Assembly: GCF_012584445.1 (NCBI RefSeq)
Contig: NZ_JABAHI010000008.1
Location: forward strand, 1,116,001 to 1,180,000
Direction: 5' to 3'
DNA from: Olsenella sp. KGMB02461
GTDB lineage: Bacteria; Actinomycetota; Coriobacteriia; Coriobacteriales; Atopobiaceae
DNA length: 64,000 nucleotides
Part shown: positions 1-9,210 of the stretch, piece after piece
Layout: the number at the start of each line of letters is the position of its first letter
Position numbering within the stretch: the stretch's first letter is position 1
Translations under genes and position numbers: made by a program
The notes under the pieces: generated by a model
The model's database searches: none
Seen by the model: the letters and a program-made list of their open reading frames with translations, nothing else
What the model was told of the DNA's origin: nothing

Positions 1-750
1 GGCCCCTTGTTGGAATAAGGTCTTGTACTCCCATCGGGTATAAAGTCGCTCACCGGTGGCCAGAGGAACAGCAACCTCACTGGCGATCTTGTCAAAGACC
101 TCCCAGTTCTCAGGGAGCACCACTTCCTCTAAGAACATGGGGTGATAGGATTCAAGAGCTTTAGCAAGCACCTTGGCCATAGGCTTGTGCACACGACCGT
201 GAAAGTCGATGCCTACTTCGATATCGTCGCCGCAGACCTCGCGGATAGAGGCGATGCGATCCACTACCGCCTTCACCTTGTCGTAGGTGTCAACGTAGTG
301 AAGTTCCTCAGTGGCGTTCATCTTCACTGCACGAAAGCCGCGATCAAGGCGGCTCTTAGCTTGTTCGGCAACGTCTGAGGGGCGATCTCCGCCAATCCAA
401 GAATACACACGGATACGATCGCGAGCAGCGCCCCCAAGAAGCTCATACACGGGCACGCCAAAGGCTTTACCTTTGATATCCCAGAGCGCCATCTCAATGC
501 CCGAGACAATAGTGCCGTTGATGGGGCCGCCACGAAAGAAGGAACGGTGCAACTCCTGCCAGAGACGCTCGATCTCAAAGGGATTTCGGCCAACAATGCG
601 CTCGGCCAGCTCCTTGGCTCCCTCCACCACAGTACGGGTCTTGGTACCAGAGATAAGCTCACCCCAACCAGAAATGCCCTCATCGGTGTTTACCTTGATA
701 AAGATCCAACGGGGCTTAACCTCAAAGAGCTCCACATCGGTAATTTTCAT
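1..750 (-). CDS. dgoD: D-galactonate dehydratase, 3' part outside window
   Basis: This enolase-superfamily enzyme dehydrates D-galactonate to 2-keto-3-deoxygalactonate. The 250 visible residues follow the E. coli DgoD pattern from the start (MKITDVELFEVKPRW). They contain the FRGGP and ALWDIKGKAFGVPVYELLGG segments. The expected metal ligands are D182 (in GIDFHGR), a glutamate in FLEE near 208, and E234 (in ATGERL). H184 of DFHGR is the matching catalytic base. The second catalytic histidine would lie beyond the left edge. The start ATG follows a weak AGGGAT. It is the last visible gene of a leftward operon after eda-gatA-gatB-gatC, so its substrate probably comes through that system. The assignment is firm at family level. 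Galactonate versus another sugar acid is inferred from similarity and neighbours. Confidence 0.9.
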   Translation of the reverse strand, partial: MKITDVELFEVKPRWIFIKVNTDEGISGWGELISGTKTRTVVEGAKELAERIVGRNPFEIERLWQELHRSFFRGGPINGTIVSGIEMALWDIKGKAFGVPVYELLGGAARDRIRVYSWIGGDRPSDVAEQAKSRLDRGFRAVKMNATEELHYVDTYDKVKAVVDRIASIREVCGDDIEVGIDFHGRVHKPMAKVLAKALESYHPMFLEEVVLPENWEVFDKIASEVAVPLATGERLYTRWEYKTLFQQGA

Positions 751-814
751 ATTTATCCCTAGCTTCCAGAAGAGCCCAGGGGATCTTCTCCCCTGGGCCA
801 GATGAACAAACCGA

Positions 815-2083
815 TTAAGCGAACAGACCGCCCACGAGAGAGAGCAGGTAACCGATGAGGTGCGTACCGGCATCCTCGGTGCTAATGAGCTCCATGCCTT
901 CGGGAAGGACAAATCCACCGGTAAGCGCAAGCTCGGTGTGAACGGGAGCCATGGCAGTGCCGATAAGCAGTACGGCTGCGGTAATAAGGGTTGCCGACAG
1001 GATGCCACGAACAATGTTGCCCTTTCCAAAGGCGCAGGGCCACGCGGCCAGCCACATGGCCTGATAGGCAATGTCGGCCACAGGAAGGAGCTTGTTGCCA
1101 GGCAAGAAAGCCGCAAGCACTAGAGTGATGGGCACCATGATGATGCCTACAGTGATGACGGAATCATCAGCCACGGTCAGAGCGGCATCGACACCCATGG
1201 TGAAGTTGGCATCGGGAAACTTCTTGGACAGGGTGTTTTTGACGGCGTCAGCAAAGGGGAGCAGGCCCTGCATGAGGATCTGCATCATCTTGGGAGTCAG
1301 GACCATGGTGGCCGAGGTGCTCATGGCGACGATCATGATCTGATCCACCGGATCGCCGGCAAGAATGCTGATAAGAGCACCAAATATCAGGCCCATGAAC
1401 ATAGGCTCGCCAACAAAACCAAAGCGTTCTTGGATGCCTGCAGGAGAAGCGTTGACGTTCTTGAGGCCGGGGATAACACCCCAAAGCTAATCGAGGAAGA
1501 AAGCGATGGGGGCCCAGCAAACCGAGTTGGACGTGGGGAAGTTGACGCCTTCGAGCTCGAAGTAATCCTCCACCACAGGAGTGGTCCAGTCGGCAAGCTT
1601 GAACGAGATGATTGCGTCGATAGCTGCGGCCACAAGAGCAATCCAGGGGTTTCCACCAGTGGCATACCATACGAGGGCGCCCGTGAAGATGTAGTGGTTA
1701 TACGACCAGAAGTCCACCATCACCGTGCGAGTCTGCTTGATGAGAAGCATCACTACGTTCACGCCGAGGATAACGAAAACCACAGGAGCTGCCAGGGGGA
1801 ACGACCAGGTAGCAGCAGCGCGGGCCGGCCAGCCCACATCCATAATGGACGTCTGTATGCCCCAGTTAGCAACCATAGCCTGGACACTGCCGGCCACCTG
1901 ACCTACGAACCAATTGATGACGATATTGACGCCCGCAAAACCAACGCCCACAAGAAGAGCGGACTTCAAAAGAGTGTTCATTTTCACGCGGAAGATGAGG
2001 CCCAAAATAAAGATGATGATAGGCATCATGCACATAGGGCCCAGCGACGCGAATGTCTGCAAGGCGGTGATCACGATCTCCAT
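815..2083 (-). pseudogene. gatC: Galactitol-family PTS IIC permease with an internal amber codon
   Basis: This is a multi-pass PTS EIIC of the galactitol (GatC) family and would be about 422 residues if continuous. It starts at ATG 2083 behind AGGAGG. The first part runs to ...WAPIAFFLD and then meets TAG at 1487-1489. The same reading frame continues directly as LWGVIPGLKNVNASPAGIQERFG and on to the normal end at 815. There is no frameshift. The change is a single stop codon, most simply TGG (Trp) to TAG by one base. Both halves keep family character, so the lesion looks recent, or the codon is read through, or it is a sequencing error. Without readthrough the permease loses its C-terminal half and the operon would not transport. 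Upstream gatB and gatA and downstream dgoD appear intact. Confidence 0.85.
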
Positions 2084-2125
2084 GGAACAAGCCTCCTAAT
2101 GCTTGTGCGCTCTTATCTCTCAGCG

Positions 2126-2422
2126 CTACTTCTTAAGCTCTTCTGCGATCTTGTCGAGCACAGCCTGCTCGCCCACACCGGTAATAAAGGCAGTCCCCTT
2201 TACGATGGGCACATCGGTCTCAATGCCCTTGAGCTTGCCTGTGGGAACAATCAGATCCACGCGGTTGGTAGCGAGATTGCCAAGCACCTCGGAGAACTTG
2301 CACTGAATGAAATTGGGTTCAGGGGCGCCAATGGCTTTCGCAACTTCCTTGATCTTCTCCACAGCAACCGTGGAGGTGATCATTGACGATGCGCAGCATA
2401 CGATGACGGTCTTCCTCTCCAT
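2126..2422 (-). CDS. gatB: Galactitol-family PTS IIB component
   Basis: This 98-residue cytoplasmic phosphocarrier would pass phosphate from IIA to the sugar entering through IIC. The N-terminal strand and P-loop-like turn are visible as KTVIVCCASSMITSTVA. Cys10 aligns with the phosphorylated cysteine of GatB, where the usual pattern is C-x6-TS. The length is normal for a separate IIB. It lies 14 bp after gatA and 42 bp before gatC on the same strand, and is co-transcribed with them. Substrate cannot be read from the sequence. The dehydratase and aldolase neighbours suggest a galactose-derived acid or polyol. Confidence 0.88.
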   Translation of the reverse strand: MERKTVIVCCASSMITSTVAVEKIKEVAKAIGAPEPNFIQCKFSEVLGNLATNRVDLIVPTGKLKGIETDVPIVKGTAFITGVGEQAVLDKIAEELKK

Positions 2423-2436
2423 AATGCCTTTCCTAT

Positions 2437-2880
2437 CTAGTTAAATATTCTTACTACTTCATCTACATTCGAAGCGTTTAGGACCTTCTTGAGCGCGCTT
2501 TGGTCTTGGATGATTCCCATGATTTTTTGAAGTGCTTCTAGCTGCTTCTCAGGCTTATCAAAAAGGCTGAGCACTACCACTGACACCTCTACTTGCTCGT
2601 CAGGGTCTTCCATGTTCTTCCATGCCACTGGATTCGCCAACGCAGCAACGACGAGCTTAGTGGTGCGGGCATATTGAGGGTCGGTATGAGGGATAGCCGC
2701 ACAAACCTCGCCTAGGACAAGACCGGTAGGATAGTTCTCTTCGCGCTCCAGCAAGCTCTCCTCATAGCCAGGAACAATGTCTTTTTGGGCAGCCAAGTGC
2801 TCACAGAGCAGATGAACGACCTCCTCTTGGCTTGTTGCCTTAAGCCCGAGCAATACGTCTTCAGGAGAAACACTGAACAT
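2437..2880 (-). CDS. gatA: PTS IIA component, fructose/galactitol type
   Basis: This 147-residue PTS_EIIA_2 domain accepts phosphate from HPr. The active-site segment is visible as EREENYPTGLVLGEVCAAIPHTDPQ, split here only for description. The phospho-acceptor is His65 in AAIPHTD. I chose ATG 2880 because a GAGGTGG lies 11 bases upstream. An in-frame GTG at 2895 would add MVAVA and overlap the aldolase gene by a few bases, so it remains possible. The preceding aldolase stop lies 8 bases upstream, so translation is probably coupled. It works with the adjacent IIB and the interrupted IIC. Confidence 0.87.
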   Translation of the reverse strand: MFSVSPEDVLLGLKATSQEEVVHLLCEHLAAQKDIVPGYEESLLEREENYPTGLVLGEVCAAIPHTDPQYARTTKLVVAALANPVAWKNMEDPDEQVEVSVVVLSLFDKPEKQLEALQKIMGIIQDQSALKKVLNASNVDEVVRIFN

Positions 2881-2888
2881 AGCCACTG

Positions 2889-3515
2889 CTACCACCTCAC
2901 GTTTTTCTCGAGCTTTGCTAGGGAGCGAGCAATACCCTCGCCATTGAGCGTGGCCACATCGTCTGGGTTAAAACAGCCCGAACCAATACCTGCATAGGAA
3001 GCGCCCGCATCAAAGTAGTCTTGGACGTTCTGGGCATTGATGCCGCCTACCACCATGAGAGGCAAAGGGCCAAGAGGAGCGGCCAGATCCTTGAGATACG
3101 CAGGCCCCAGACGACTGGCAGGGAAGACCTTTACGATATCTGCCCCCATATCAAACATAGTGGCTATCTCGGTGGGACTGAAGCCTGAGGGCACCGAGAC
3201 AACGCCCGCATCCTTAGCCACATCGATGATTCCCTGAGAGAAACCCACTGGGGAAAGCAGGAACGAAGAGCCCGCATCGATCGCTGCACGAGCTTCTTCC
3301 ACCGTTCGCACAGTGCCGGCGCCGATATGGAGTTCATCGCCAAATTCATCATTGAGCGCGCGAATGGTGTCGAGCGCATCGTCGGTGACCAGAGATACCT
3401 CCATGGATCGAATGCGACTCTTGGTCATCTGGGCTGCGATAGTCCGCGCTGCCTCTAAGGGCGTTCGCCTGAGAATCACGGTTACTTTTGGAAACTCCGC
3501 GTCTTGACCAATCAC
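2889..3515 (-). CDS. dgoA: 2-dehydro-3-deoxy-6-phosphogalactonate/gluconate aldolase
   Basis: This 208-residue class I aldolase of the KDPG/KDPGal family cleaves 2-keto-3-deoxy-6-phospho sugar acids to pyruvate and glyceraldehyde 3-phosphate. The visible signatures are the general acid/base E39 in SMEVSL, the GAGTV phosphate/ring segment near 66, and the Schiff-base lysine K129 in DIVKVFPAS. VVGGIN lies near the C-terminal phosphate site. It is the first gene of the leftward operon with the PTS and galactonate dehydratase. KDPGal specificity is inferred from dgoD, and the sequence alone cannot exclude KDPG. No kinase making the phosphorylated substrate is in the window. It may lie beyond the left edge. 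Confidence 0.88.
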   Translation of the reverse strand: MIGQDAEFPKVTVILRRTPLEAARTIAAQMTKSRIRSMEVSLVTDDALDTIRALNDEFGDELHIGAGTVRTVEEARAAIDAGSSFLLSPVGFSQGIIDVAKDAGVVSVPSGFSPTEIATMFDMGADIVKVFPASRLGPAYLKDLAAPLGPLPLMVVGGINAQNVQDYFDAGASYAGIGSGCFNPDDVATLNGEGIARSLAKLEKNVRW

Positions 3516-3930
3516 TCTCTCCTCCTTCTATATCGTATTTTTTCTTGTTATTGAGATTAGAGCACATGTATTCTTCACATTCAATAGAGCGGGATCGATC
3601 CTATCCGTTAGTTCTATTACTGAATCTATCAGTTCGTATTATGCCTGTTACATTGCTCATTAAATATTATTCAGTCATTCACGATCACTTATGTAGGAAC
3701 TATGTACTAACTGTTATGCCAGTTATGTTATGTATATTTCTTTTTGTTTTTTGTATAACTACAACATATTATTTTTCATTGCATGACTATTTCCAACCCC
3801 GCACCTCCACTGAAACAAACTGCGGCACGCAGGCTCACTTAGAACCTGCGTGCCGCTTTATTGCACCGCGCTTTATGGACGCTGGTAAGTTGAAAAGGGC
3901 TTGGAACACTATGTCTCAAGTTAGGTCATG
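3516..3930. other. AT-rich intergenic region holding the galactonate-operon promoter
   Basis: Between the divergently placed ends of nifJ (stop at 3931) and the start of the aldolase operon lies a clearly AT-rich stretch (about 3540-3790). It contains no ORF with a convincing start or composition. It should hold the promoter and operator of the leftward operon, but I cannot assign -35/-10 boxes with confidence. Confidence 0.5.
3822..3856. terminator. Hairpin terminator downstream of nifJ
   Basis: Perfect 12-bp arms GCGGCACGCAGG / CCTGCGTGCCGC are separated by 11 bases. The minus-strand side continues with AGTTTGTTT and the plus-strand side with TTTATT. It lies about 75 bp beyond the nifJ stop and probably ends that transcript. 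Confidence 0.7.
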
Positions 3931-6900
3931 CTACTGAACCTCGCCTTTGTCTTGAGAGCCATACATATCTACAAGGCCGCTCAGATGCTTATACACAGCG
4001 TCGCTATCCTTGGCCAGCTCAGACTGGAGGCGGCTGGAAAGCTGGGGCTCGCGATCGGCCAGGCTCTCGTAGCGGCGCATCTTGGCCAAGAATGGCTTGA
4101 GTGGCTTGGAAGGTGCGGGAGAGTCAACAGTCAAGGGGTCTTCTCCTTGAGCGCTCTTGCGTGGGTCGAAGCGCCAAAGCGGCCAGTAGCCGGTTTGGGT
4201 GGCTTCGTGCATGATGCCTGTGACAGAGGACATGCCGCCTTCGATCTGCCAGCTGATGCAGGGGCAAAGAGCGATGACCACGCTGGGGCCGTCGTAGGAG
4301 TCGGCCTCGTGGAGGGCCTGGATGAGCTGGTTCATATCGGCGCCAAAAGACACATGGGCCACATAGACGTAGCCGTACTGGGTGAGCATGAGGCCCAAAT
4401 CTTTCTTGGGCGTGCGCTTGCCGTTATAGGTGAAACCGGTCACCGCACCCAGCTGGGTAGCCTTGCTCATCTCGCCGCCGGTGTTGGAGTAGCCCTCGGT
4501 GTCGAGCACCAGCACATTGATGTTCTCACCCGAGGCCACCACCTCGTCCAGTCCCCCATAGCCAATGTCGTAAGCCCAGCCATCGCCGCCCACGGCCCAG
4601 ACGCTCTTCTTGCCAAACATCTCCTTGTAATCCAGGATCTCGGCGGCCAACGAACGCTCGTCAAGTCCCTGCGCTGCGCCAGAGGCAGCCGATGGATGAG
4701 GTCCGTCAGCGTAGGGTTCGAGTTTCTCGGCAATGGCAACGCCCAAAGGATAGGCGGCGTCGGGATCGTCTTTGGAGGAGATCCAGGTAGACATGAGGGC
4801 GCGGGTCTCGGGATCGAAGGCCTTCTGGGAGAGGGCAGCGGTGACGCATTGGGCCAAGTGGTCTCGGCGGATCTTGACGCCCTTGGCGATGCCGTAGCCG
4901 TACTCGCCGTTGTCCTCGAACAGGGAGTTGCCCCAGGCGGGGCCGTGACCGGCGGCATTGGTGGCATAAGGGATGGCCGGCATGTAGGCGCCCCAGATGG
5001 AGGAGCAGCCGGTGGCGTTGGCTATGATGAGACGGTCACCAAAGATCTGAGTAAGCAGCTTCACATGGGGAGTCTCGCCGCAGCCGGCGCAGCAGCTGGA
5101 GAACTGCAGGAGCGGAGGCTGGAGCTGAGTGCCCACCACCGAGGTCGTAGGCATGAGGTATGTCTTGAGCGAGATGGACCCCTGGCAAAACTCCAGAGCC
5201 TCTTTTTGGGTCTCGAGCTGGGTCTCCAGGGGCTGCAGGCTCAGGGCATGGCCGGGGCAGCGATAGACGCAGCTGCCGCACCCCACGCAATCCTCAGGGA
5301 AGACCTGGATGCGGAAGTTCAAGCCCTTGAGATCGGGGTGGTGGGCCGGCTTGGTGTCGAAGCCCTCTGGGGCGCCAGAAAGCTCCTGGTCTGTGGCCAC
5401 AAAGGGGCGGATGGCAGCGTGGGGGCACACGAAGGAGCACTGGGTGCATTGGACGCATTTGTCACTATCCCAAAGGGGAACGTTCACGGCCACCGTGCGC
5501 TTTTCCAGCGCGGTGGTGCCCAGGGGCGCAAAGCCGTCGGGGGCAAGGGCGCTCACAGGCAGGTCGTCGCCCTTGAGCTCCTCCATGGGCCAGAAGACGT
5601 CTTTGACATAGGCGCTCTGGGTGCGGTCGGCCTGCTCCTGGGCCTGGGTGAGGGGGCCTTGGGTGTCGGTGGACCAGCTGGCGGGGTAGTCGACGGCCAC
5701 CAGCGAATCCAGGGCTTGTTGAACCGCCTGGATGTCGGCGTCCACCACCTTGGAGCCCTTGGCGGCGTAGACCCGGGCGATGTCTTTCTTAAGGGCGTCC
5801 AGGAAGCGATCGTAGTCCATAAGGCCCGAAAGCTTGAGGTAGACGCACTCCATGATGAGGTTGACCTTGCCGCCCAGGCCGCATTTCTCGGCCAGAGAGG
5901 TGGCGTCCACGGCGTAGAGCTTCGCATGCTTTTTGGCCAGCGCCCGCCTGAGCTCGGAGGGCACCTGACCCTCCCAGTCCTGCGGGGTGGCCCAGGGCGC
6001 ATTGATCACAAAGGCGCCGCCCTCCTTGAGGCGGCCGGCCATGGGATAGCCGCGGCGCACATAGATGGACTTGTGACAGGCCACGTAGTCTGCGTGGTCG
6101 ATCAGGTAGGGGGTCTGAATGGGGGCATCGTCCAAACGCAGGTAGCAAATGGTGAGACCGCCGGACTTTTTGGAGTCGAACCAGCTGTATTCCTGCACGT
6201 AGGCGCCCTGCTCTTGAGAGAGGATGCGCGCCGCCTGCTTGGAGGCGCCCACGGTGCCGTCAGAGCCAAAGCCATAGAACACGGCCTGGGACTTGGGCGC
6301 CTTGCCCACCTGGAAGGGTTCGCCCACCGGCAGCGACAGATAGGTGACGTCATCGGTGATTCCTACCGAGAAACGCTCCTTGGGCGAGCTGGAATCCATG
6401 TTGTCGAAGACAGCCTTGACTTGGGCCGGAGTGAAATCCTTGGAAGACAATCCATAGCGGCCGCCAAAGACCTTGATGGCACGCCCGCTTGAAAGCACTG
6501 CCAGCGCCACGTCTTCGAAAAGGGGCTCGCCTAGGCTGCCAGGCTCTTTGGTGCGGTCTAACACCGAGATGCACTCTACCGTCTGGGGCAGCGCATCCAT
6601 AAGGTGAGCCGCGGAGAAGGGGCGATAGAGCCGCACGGCAACCACACCCACTTTGCGGCCTTCATGCTGCAGCTGCGCCACGGTTTGGGCCACCACCTGG
6701 GCCGACGAGGCCATGGTCACAATCACATGGGTAGCGTCCGGCGCACCGGTATAGTCAAAGAGATGATACTGGCGGCCGGACAGCTTTGCCAGCTTGTCCA
6801 TGTTGGCCTGCACCAGCGCCGGCAGCTTGTCGTAGTAGGGGTTGGCAGCCTCGCGATTTTGGAAATAGATGTCAGGATTTTGGGCGGTGCCGCGCACCTG

Positions 6901-7584
6901 TGGACGCTCGGGCTCCAGGCAACGCTGCCTGAAGGCACGCACCTTATCCCAATCTACCAGCGGTTTCATGGCATCGGGGTCGATGGTCTCGATGGTCTCG
7001 ATGGCATCCGAGGTGCGGAAGCCGTCAAAGAAGTGCACAAAGGGCACCGATCCGTCGATGGCCGACAAGTGCGCCACCCAGGACAAGTCCATGCATTCCT
7101 GCACCGTGGCGCTTGCCAACATGGCCAAACCGGTAGCCCTGATGGCCATGATGTCTTGATGGTCGCCAAAGATCGACAGGGCATGGGCCGAAAGCGAGCG
7201 GCAAGTCACATGGAGCACGCCCGGCAGCAGCTCGCCCGAGAGCTTGTAGAGGTTGGGAATCATGAGCATGAGGCCCTGGGATGCGGTGAACGTCGAGGTA
7301 AGGGCCCCTCCTGCCAAGGCACCGTGCAGAGCGCCGGCCACGCCCTTCTCGGACTGCATCTCTTTGACCTCCACCGGCGACCCAAAGAAATTGAGGCGGC
7401 CGTCGCAAGCCCAGCGTTCCACCGTCTCTGCCATCCGCGAGGCCGGCGTGATGGGATAGATGAAGGCCGCATCCGAGAGCGCATAGGCCGCCTGAGCCGC
7501 CGCCGTCATGCCATCCATCGCTTGAAGCTGGGGGCTTGTCGCAGACGACGAAGCAGACGCAGGGGTAGACGGAGTTTGAGCCAT
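3931..7584 (-). CDS. nifJ: Pyruvate:ferredoxin (flavodoxin) oxidoreductase
   Basis: This single-chain PFOR of about 1217 residues oxidises pyruvate with CoA to acetyl-CoA and CO2 and reduces ferredoxin or flavodoxin. It is central to anaerobic energy metabolism. Domains in order are: the N-terminal pyruvate/TPP pyrimidine domain (AAQAAYALSDAAFIYPITPAS), the CoA/gamma domain, two 4Fe-4S motifs (CVQCTQCSFVCP near 710 and CVGCGSCVYRCPGH near 770), the proximal-cluster cysteines CAGCGET, and the C-terminal TPP-diphosphate domain (GGDGWAYDIGYGGLDE, DTEGYSNTGGEMSK). I chose ATG 7584 because GGGAGG sits just upstream. A longer in-frame start at 7614 has no such site. It is monocistronic and divergent from the ClC-like gene. 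Confidence 0.97.
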   Translation of the reverse strand: MAQTPSTPASASSSATSPQLQAMDGMTAAAQAAYALSDAAFIYPITPASRMAETVERWACDGRLNFFGSPVEVKEMQSEKGVAGALHGALAGGALTSTFTASQGLMLMIPNLYKLSGELLPGVLHVTCRSLSAHALSIFGDHQDIMAIRATGLAMLASATVQECMDLSWVAHLSAIDGSVPFVHFFDGFRTSDAIETIETIDPDAMKPLVDWDKVRAFRQRCLEPERPQVRGTAQNPDIYFQNREAANPYYDKLPALVQANMDKLAKLSGRQYHLFDYTGAPDATHVIVTMASSAQVVAQTVAQLQHEGRKVGVVAVRLYRPFSAAHLMDALPQTVECISVLDRTKEPGSLGEPLFEDVALAVLSSGRAIKVFGGRYGLSSKDFTPAQVKAVFDNMDSSSPKERFSVGITDDVTYLSLPVGEPFQVGKAPKSQAVFYGFGSDGTVGASKQAARILSQEQGAYVQEYSWFDSKKSGGLTICYLRLDDAPIQTPYLIDHADYVACHKSIYVRRGYPMAGRLKEGGAFVINAPWATPQDWEGQVPSELRRALAKKHAKLYAVDATSLAEKCGLGGKVNLIMECVYLKLSGLMDYDRFLDALKKDIARVYAAKGSKVVDADIQAVQQALDSLVAVDYPASWSTDTQGPLTQAQEQADRTQSAYVKDVFWPMEELKGDDLPVSALAPDGFAPLGTTALEKRTVAVNVPLWDSDKCVQCTQCSFVCPHAAIRPFVATDQELSGAPEGFDTKPAHHPDLKGLNFRIQVFPEDCVGCGSCVYRCPGHALSLQPLETQLETQKEALEFCQGSISLKTYLMPTTSVVGTQLQPPLLQFSSCCAGCGETPHVKLLTQIFGDRLIIANATGCSSIWGAYMPAIPYATNAAGHGPAWGNSLFEDNGEYGYGIAKGVKIRRDHLAQCVTAALSQKAFDPETRALMSTWISSKDDPDAAYPLGVAIAEKLEPYADGPHPSAASGAAQGLDERSLAAEILDYKEMFGKKSVWAVGGDGWAYDIGYGGLDEVVASGENINVLVLDTEGYSNTGGEMSKATQLGAVTGFTYNGKRTPKKDLGLMLTQYGYVYVAHVSFGADMNQLIQALHEADSYDGPSVVIALCPCISWQIEGGMSSVTGIMHEATQTGYWPLWRFDPRKSAQGEDPLTVDSPAPSKPLKPFLAKMRRYESLADREPQLSSRLQSELAKDSDAVYKHLSGLVDMYGSQDKGEVQ

Positions 7585-7716
7585 GGTGCCTCCCAATAAA
7601 TCGCGCGGACGCAATGAGTGCCTTCCGTCGGTCTATACCCCCCAAGAGGTCCTATCCCAAGGCATGCGCCTGCCTGCATGGGTAAAAAGGAACCTACGGA
7701 TACACGGGAGGTGACT

Positions 7717-8973
7717 GTGGGCTCCGCGCTTCGTCAGAAGATTGCCCAACTGCAGGGGCGGCTGGCTCGCCACGACTGGGCGCAAGAACGGCGCAGACTG
7801 GCCTTTGCCCTGGTCTGCGGCCTGCTTTGCGGCCTTGCGAACATTGTGTTGTGCCGCAGCGTCTCCTGGATAGGCGAGCTTTGGCGCGCATTCCCCTGGA
7901 TGAGCGCCCTTTTGCCTGCGCTAGGGTTGCTGGAGATCGTGCTCTACCAAGCGTTGCGCCTGCCCATGAACCTCACTCCTGGATTTGACAGCCTCATCGA
8001 CTCCATGAAGTCCCGCAGGCGCTTTCCCGTCCGAGAAGGGATTGGTGTCTTTCTCGGCACGCTGATGTCTCTTGCAGGAGGCGCCTCCGTGGGGCCGGAT
8101 TCTGCCTCCAAGCATCTGGGGGCCTCGGTAGGGACACTGCTGCTTCCCTGGTTCTCCCTGAAGGAGGATGACGGTGAGCCTGCCTGGGCCTGGGCGTGCG
8201 CCTGTGGCTTGGCAGCGTGTTTCTCGGCACTGCTCTGTGCGCCACTGGGCGTCTTTGCCTACCTGGTCGAGCATCTTCACGCCCACCGCATCACCCTGCG
8301 CCATTTGCCTGCCGTCTTGCTTTCTTGCTTGATTGCCGCCGCATTCGCGCGCCCTCTCAACCAGCAGCTGGCCACCCCTTATGTGGGCGTGCAGGAGGCC
8401 GCTCCTGTGGATCTTTGGGCCGTCTGCCTGGTGGCCGCGGCTTGCGCGGCGGCAGGCGCCTGCTTTGGCGCCGGGGTGCGCTGCTTGGAGCTGGTGCGCG
8501 ACAAGCTGGGGCGTTCCCCTGCGAAGTGCCTGCCCACAGGGGCGGTGTTGGTCACACTGGCGCTGCTTCTCATCCCCGGGCTCGCTGCCTGGGCCGGCCT
8601 GGGAACCCAACTGGTGGCACCCGCCCTTGCGCACGCGCAGCCCAGCTGGGGCTTTGCCTACAAGTTGCTGCTCACCATCGTGTGCTTGGGCTTTGGCCTG
8701 AGGGGCGGCGAAGTGACCGTCATGTTTGTGGTGGGGGCGCTTCTCGGCTCCTCTATCGCGGGCCTTTTGGGAGCCAGCCCCTTGATCTGCGGCGCCCTCG
8801 CCATGGTGGCGCTCTACGGCGTGGCGCTGAACTCCCCTGTCTCGGGCATGCTCATTGGCTGCGAGTTCTTTGGCTGGGGCTTTGCGCCTTGGATCGTTCC
8901 CTGCGTGGCTGCGGCCTACGGCTTGAGAAGGGTTGTCGGGCGACTCCTCCCCTTCCGCTCGCTTACTCTGTAG
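7717..8973 (+). CDS. ClC-family anion channel/transporter-like membrane protein
   Basis: This 418-residue polytopic membrane protein has the ClC layout. SLAGGASVGPDSASKHLGA corresponds to the ClC G-x-E-G-P selectivity segment. GGEVTVMFVVGALLGS corresponds to the GGxFxP segment, followed by the usual final helices. The gating glutamate is replaced (SVGP), as in the divergent bacterial YfeO-like branch, so chloride/proton exchange cannot be assumed. GTG 7717 is preferred: GGGAGG lies five bases before it. The in-frame ATG 7678 lacks a clear site. It is divergent from nifJ across about 130 bp. The ion carried is unknown. Confidence 0.75.
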   Translation: MGSALRQKIAQLQGRLARHDWAQERRRLAFALVCGLLCGLANIVLCRSVSWIGELWRAFPWMSALLPALGLLEIVLYQALRLPMNLTPGFDSLIDSMKSRRRFPVREGIGVFLGTLMSLAGGASVGPDSASKHLGASVGTLLLPWFSLKEDDGEPAWAWACACGLAACFSALLCAPLGVFAYLVEHLHAHRITLRHLPAVLLSCLIAAAFARPLNQQLATPYVGVQEAAPVDLWAVCLVAAACAAAGACFGAGVRCLELVRDKLGRSPAKCLPTGAVLVTLALLLIPGLAAWAGLGTQLVAPALAHAQPSWGFAYKLLLTIVCLGFGLRGGEVTVMFVVGALLGSSIAGLLGASPLICGALAMVALYGVALNSPVSGMLIGCEFFGWGFAPWIVPCVAAAYGLRRVVGRLLPFRSLTL

Positions 8974-9024
8974 CTTTTCGTTGCGCCCATGAGATGTGCT
9001 TTCGTGAGACTCGGAGCGCTGGAT

Positions 9025-9075
9025 GGATGCCGGCGGAGCGCATGCCAACCTGACGGATGCTGGCGGAGCGCATGC
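9025..9075. repeat. Two direct copies of a 21-mer, 30-bp period
   Basis: GGATGC(C/T)GGCGGAGCGCATGC occurs at 9025-9045 and again at 9055-9075 with one mismatch. It is non-coding. Confidence 0.85.
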
Positions 9076-9170
9076 GGGATGATATGGCGCGAGATTCGTA
9101 ATTTGGGTCCCCAGTTACGAAAAAAGGGTAGCTTTTTCGTGCTTTGAGCCCAATCCTCGTTATAAGAAGG

Positions 9171-9210
9171 GTTTCGGCACTGGGGCTTTGCAAAACCCCA
9201 GTGCCGAAAC
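9171..9210. repeat. 40-bp palindrome
   Basis: Arms GTTTCGGCACTGGGG and CCCCAGTGCCGAAAC are complementary over 15 bp, and the TTT/AAA inside them also pairs. It would form a very stable hairpin between the ClC-like gene and the AEC carrier gene, which converge here. Confidence 0.85.

Noticed and set aside
815-2083. gatC interruption considered as a frameshift
   Set aside because: Both parts are in the same frame; only a TAG codon separates them.
3488-3937. 149-codon open frame across the AT-rich gap after nifJ
   Set aside because: Overlaps the aldolase start region and a terminator; no ribosome site.
3928-6492. 854-codon open frame antisense to nifJ
   Set aside because: Composition of a third-position shadow in GC-rich DNA; the opposite strand encodes a complete PFOR with all cofactor motifs.
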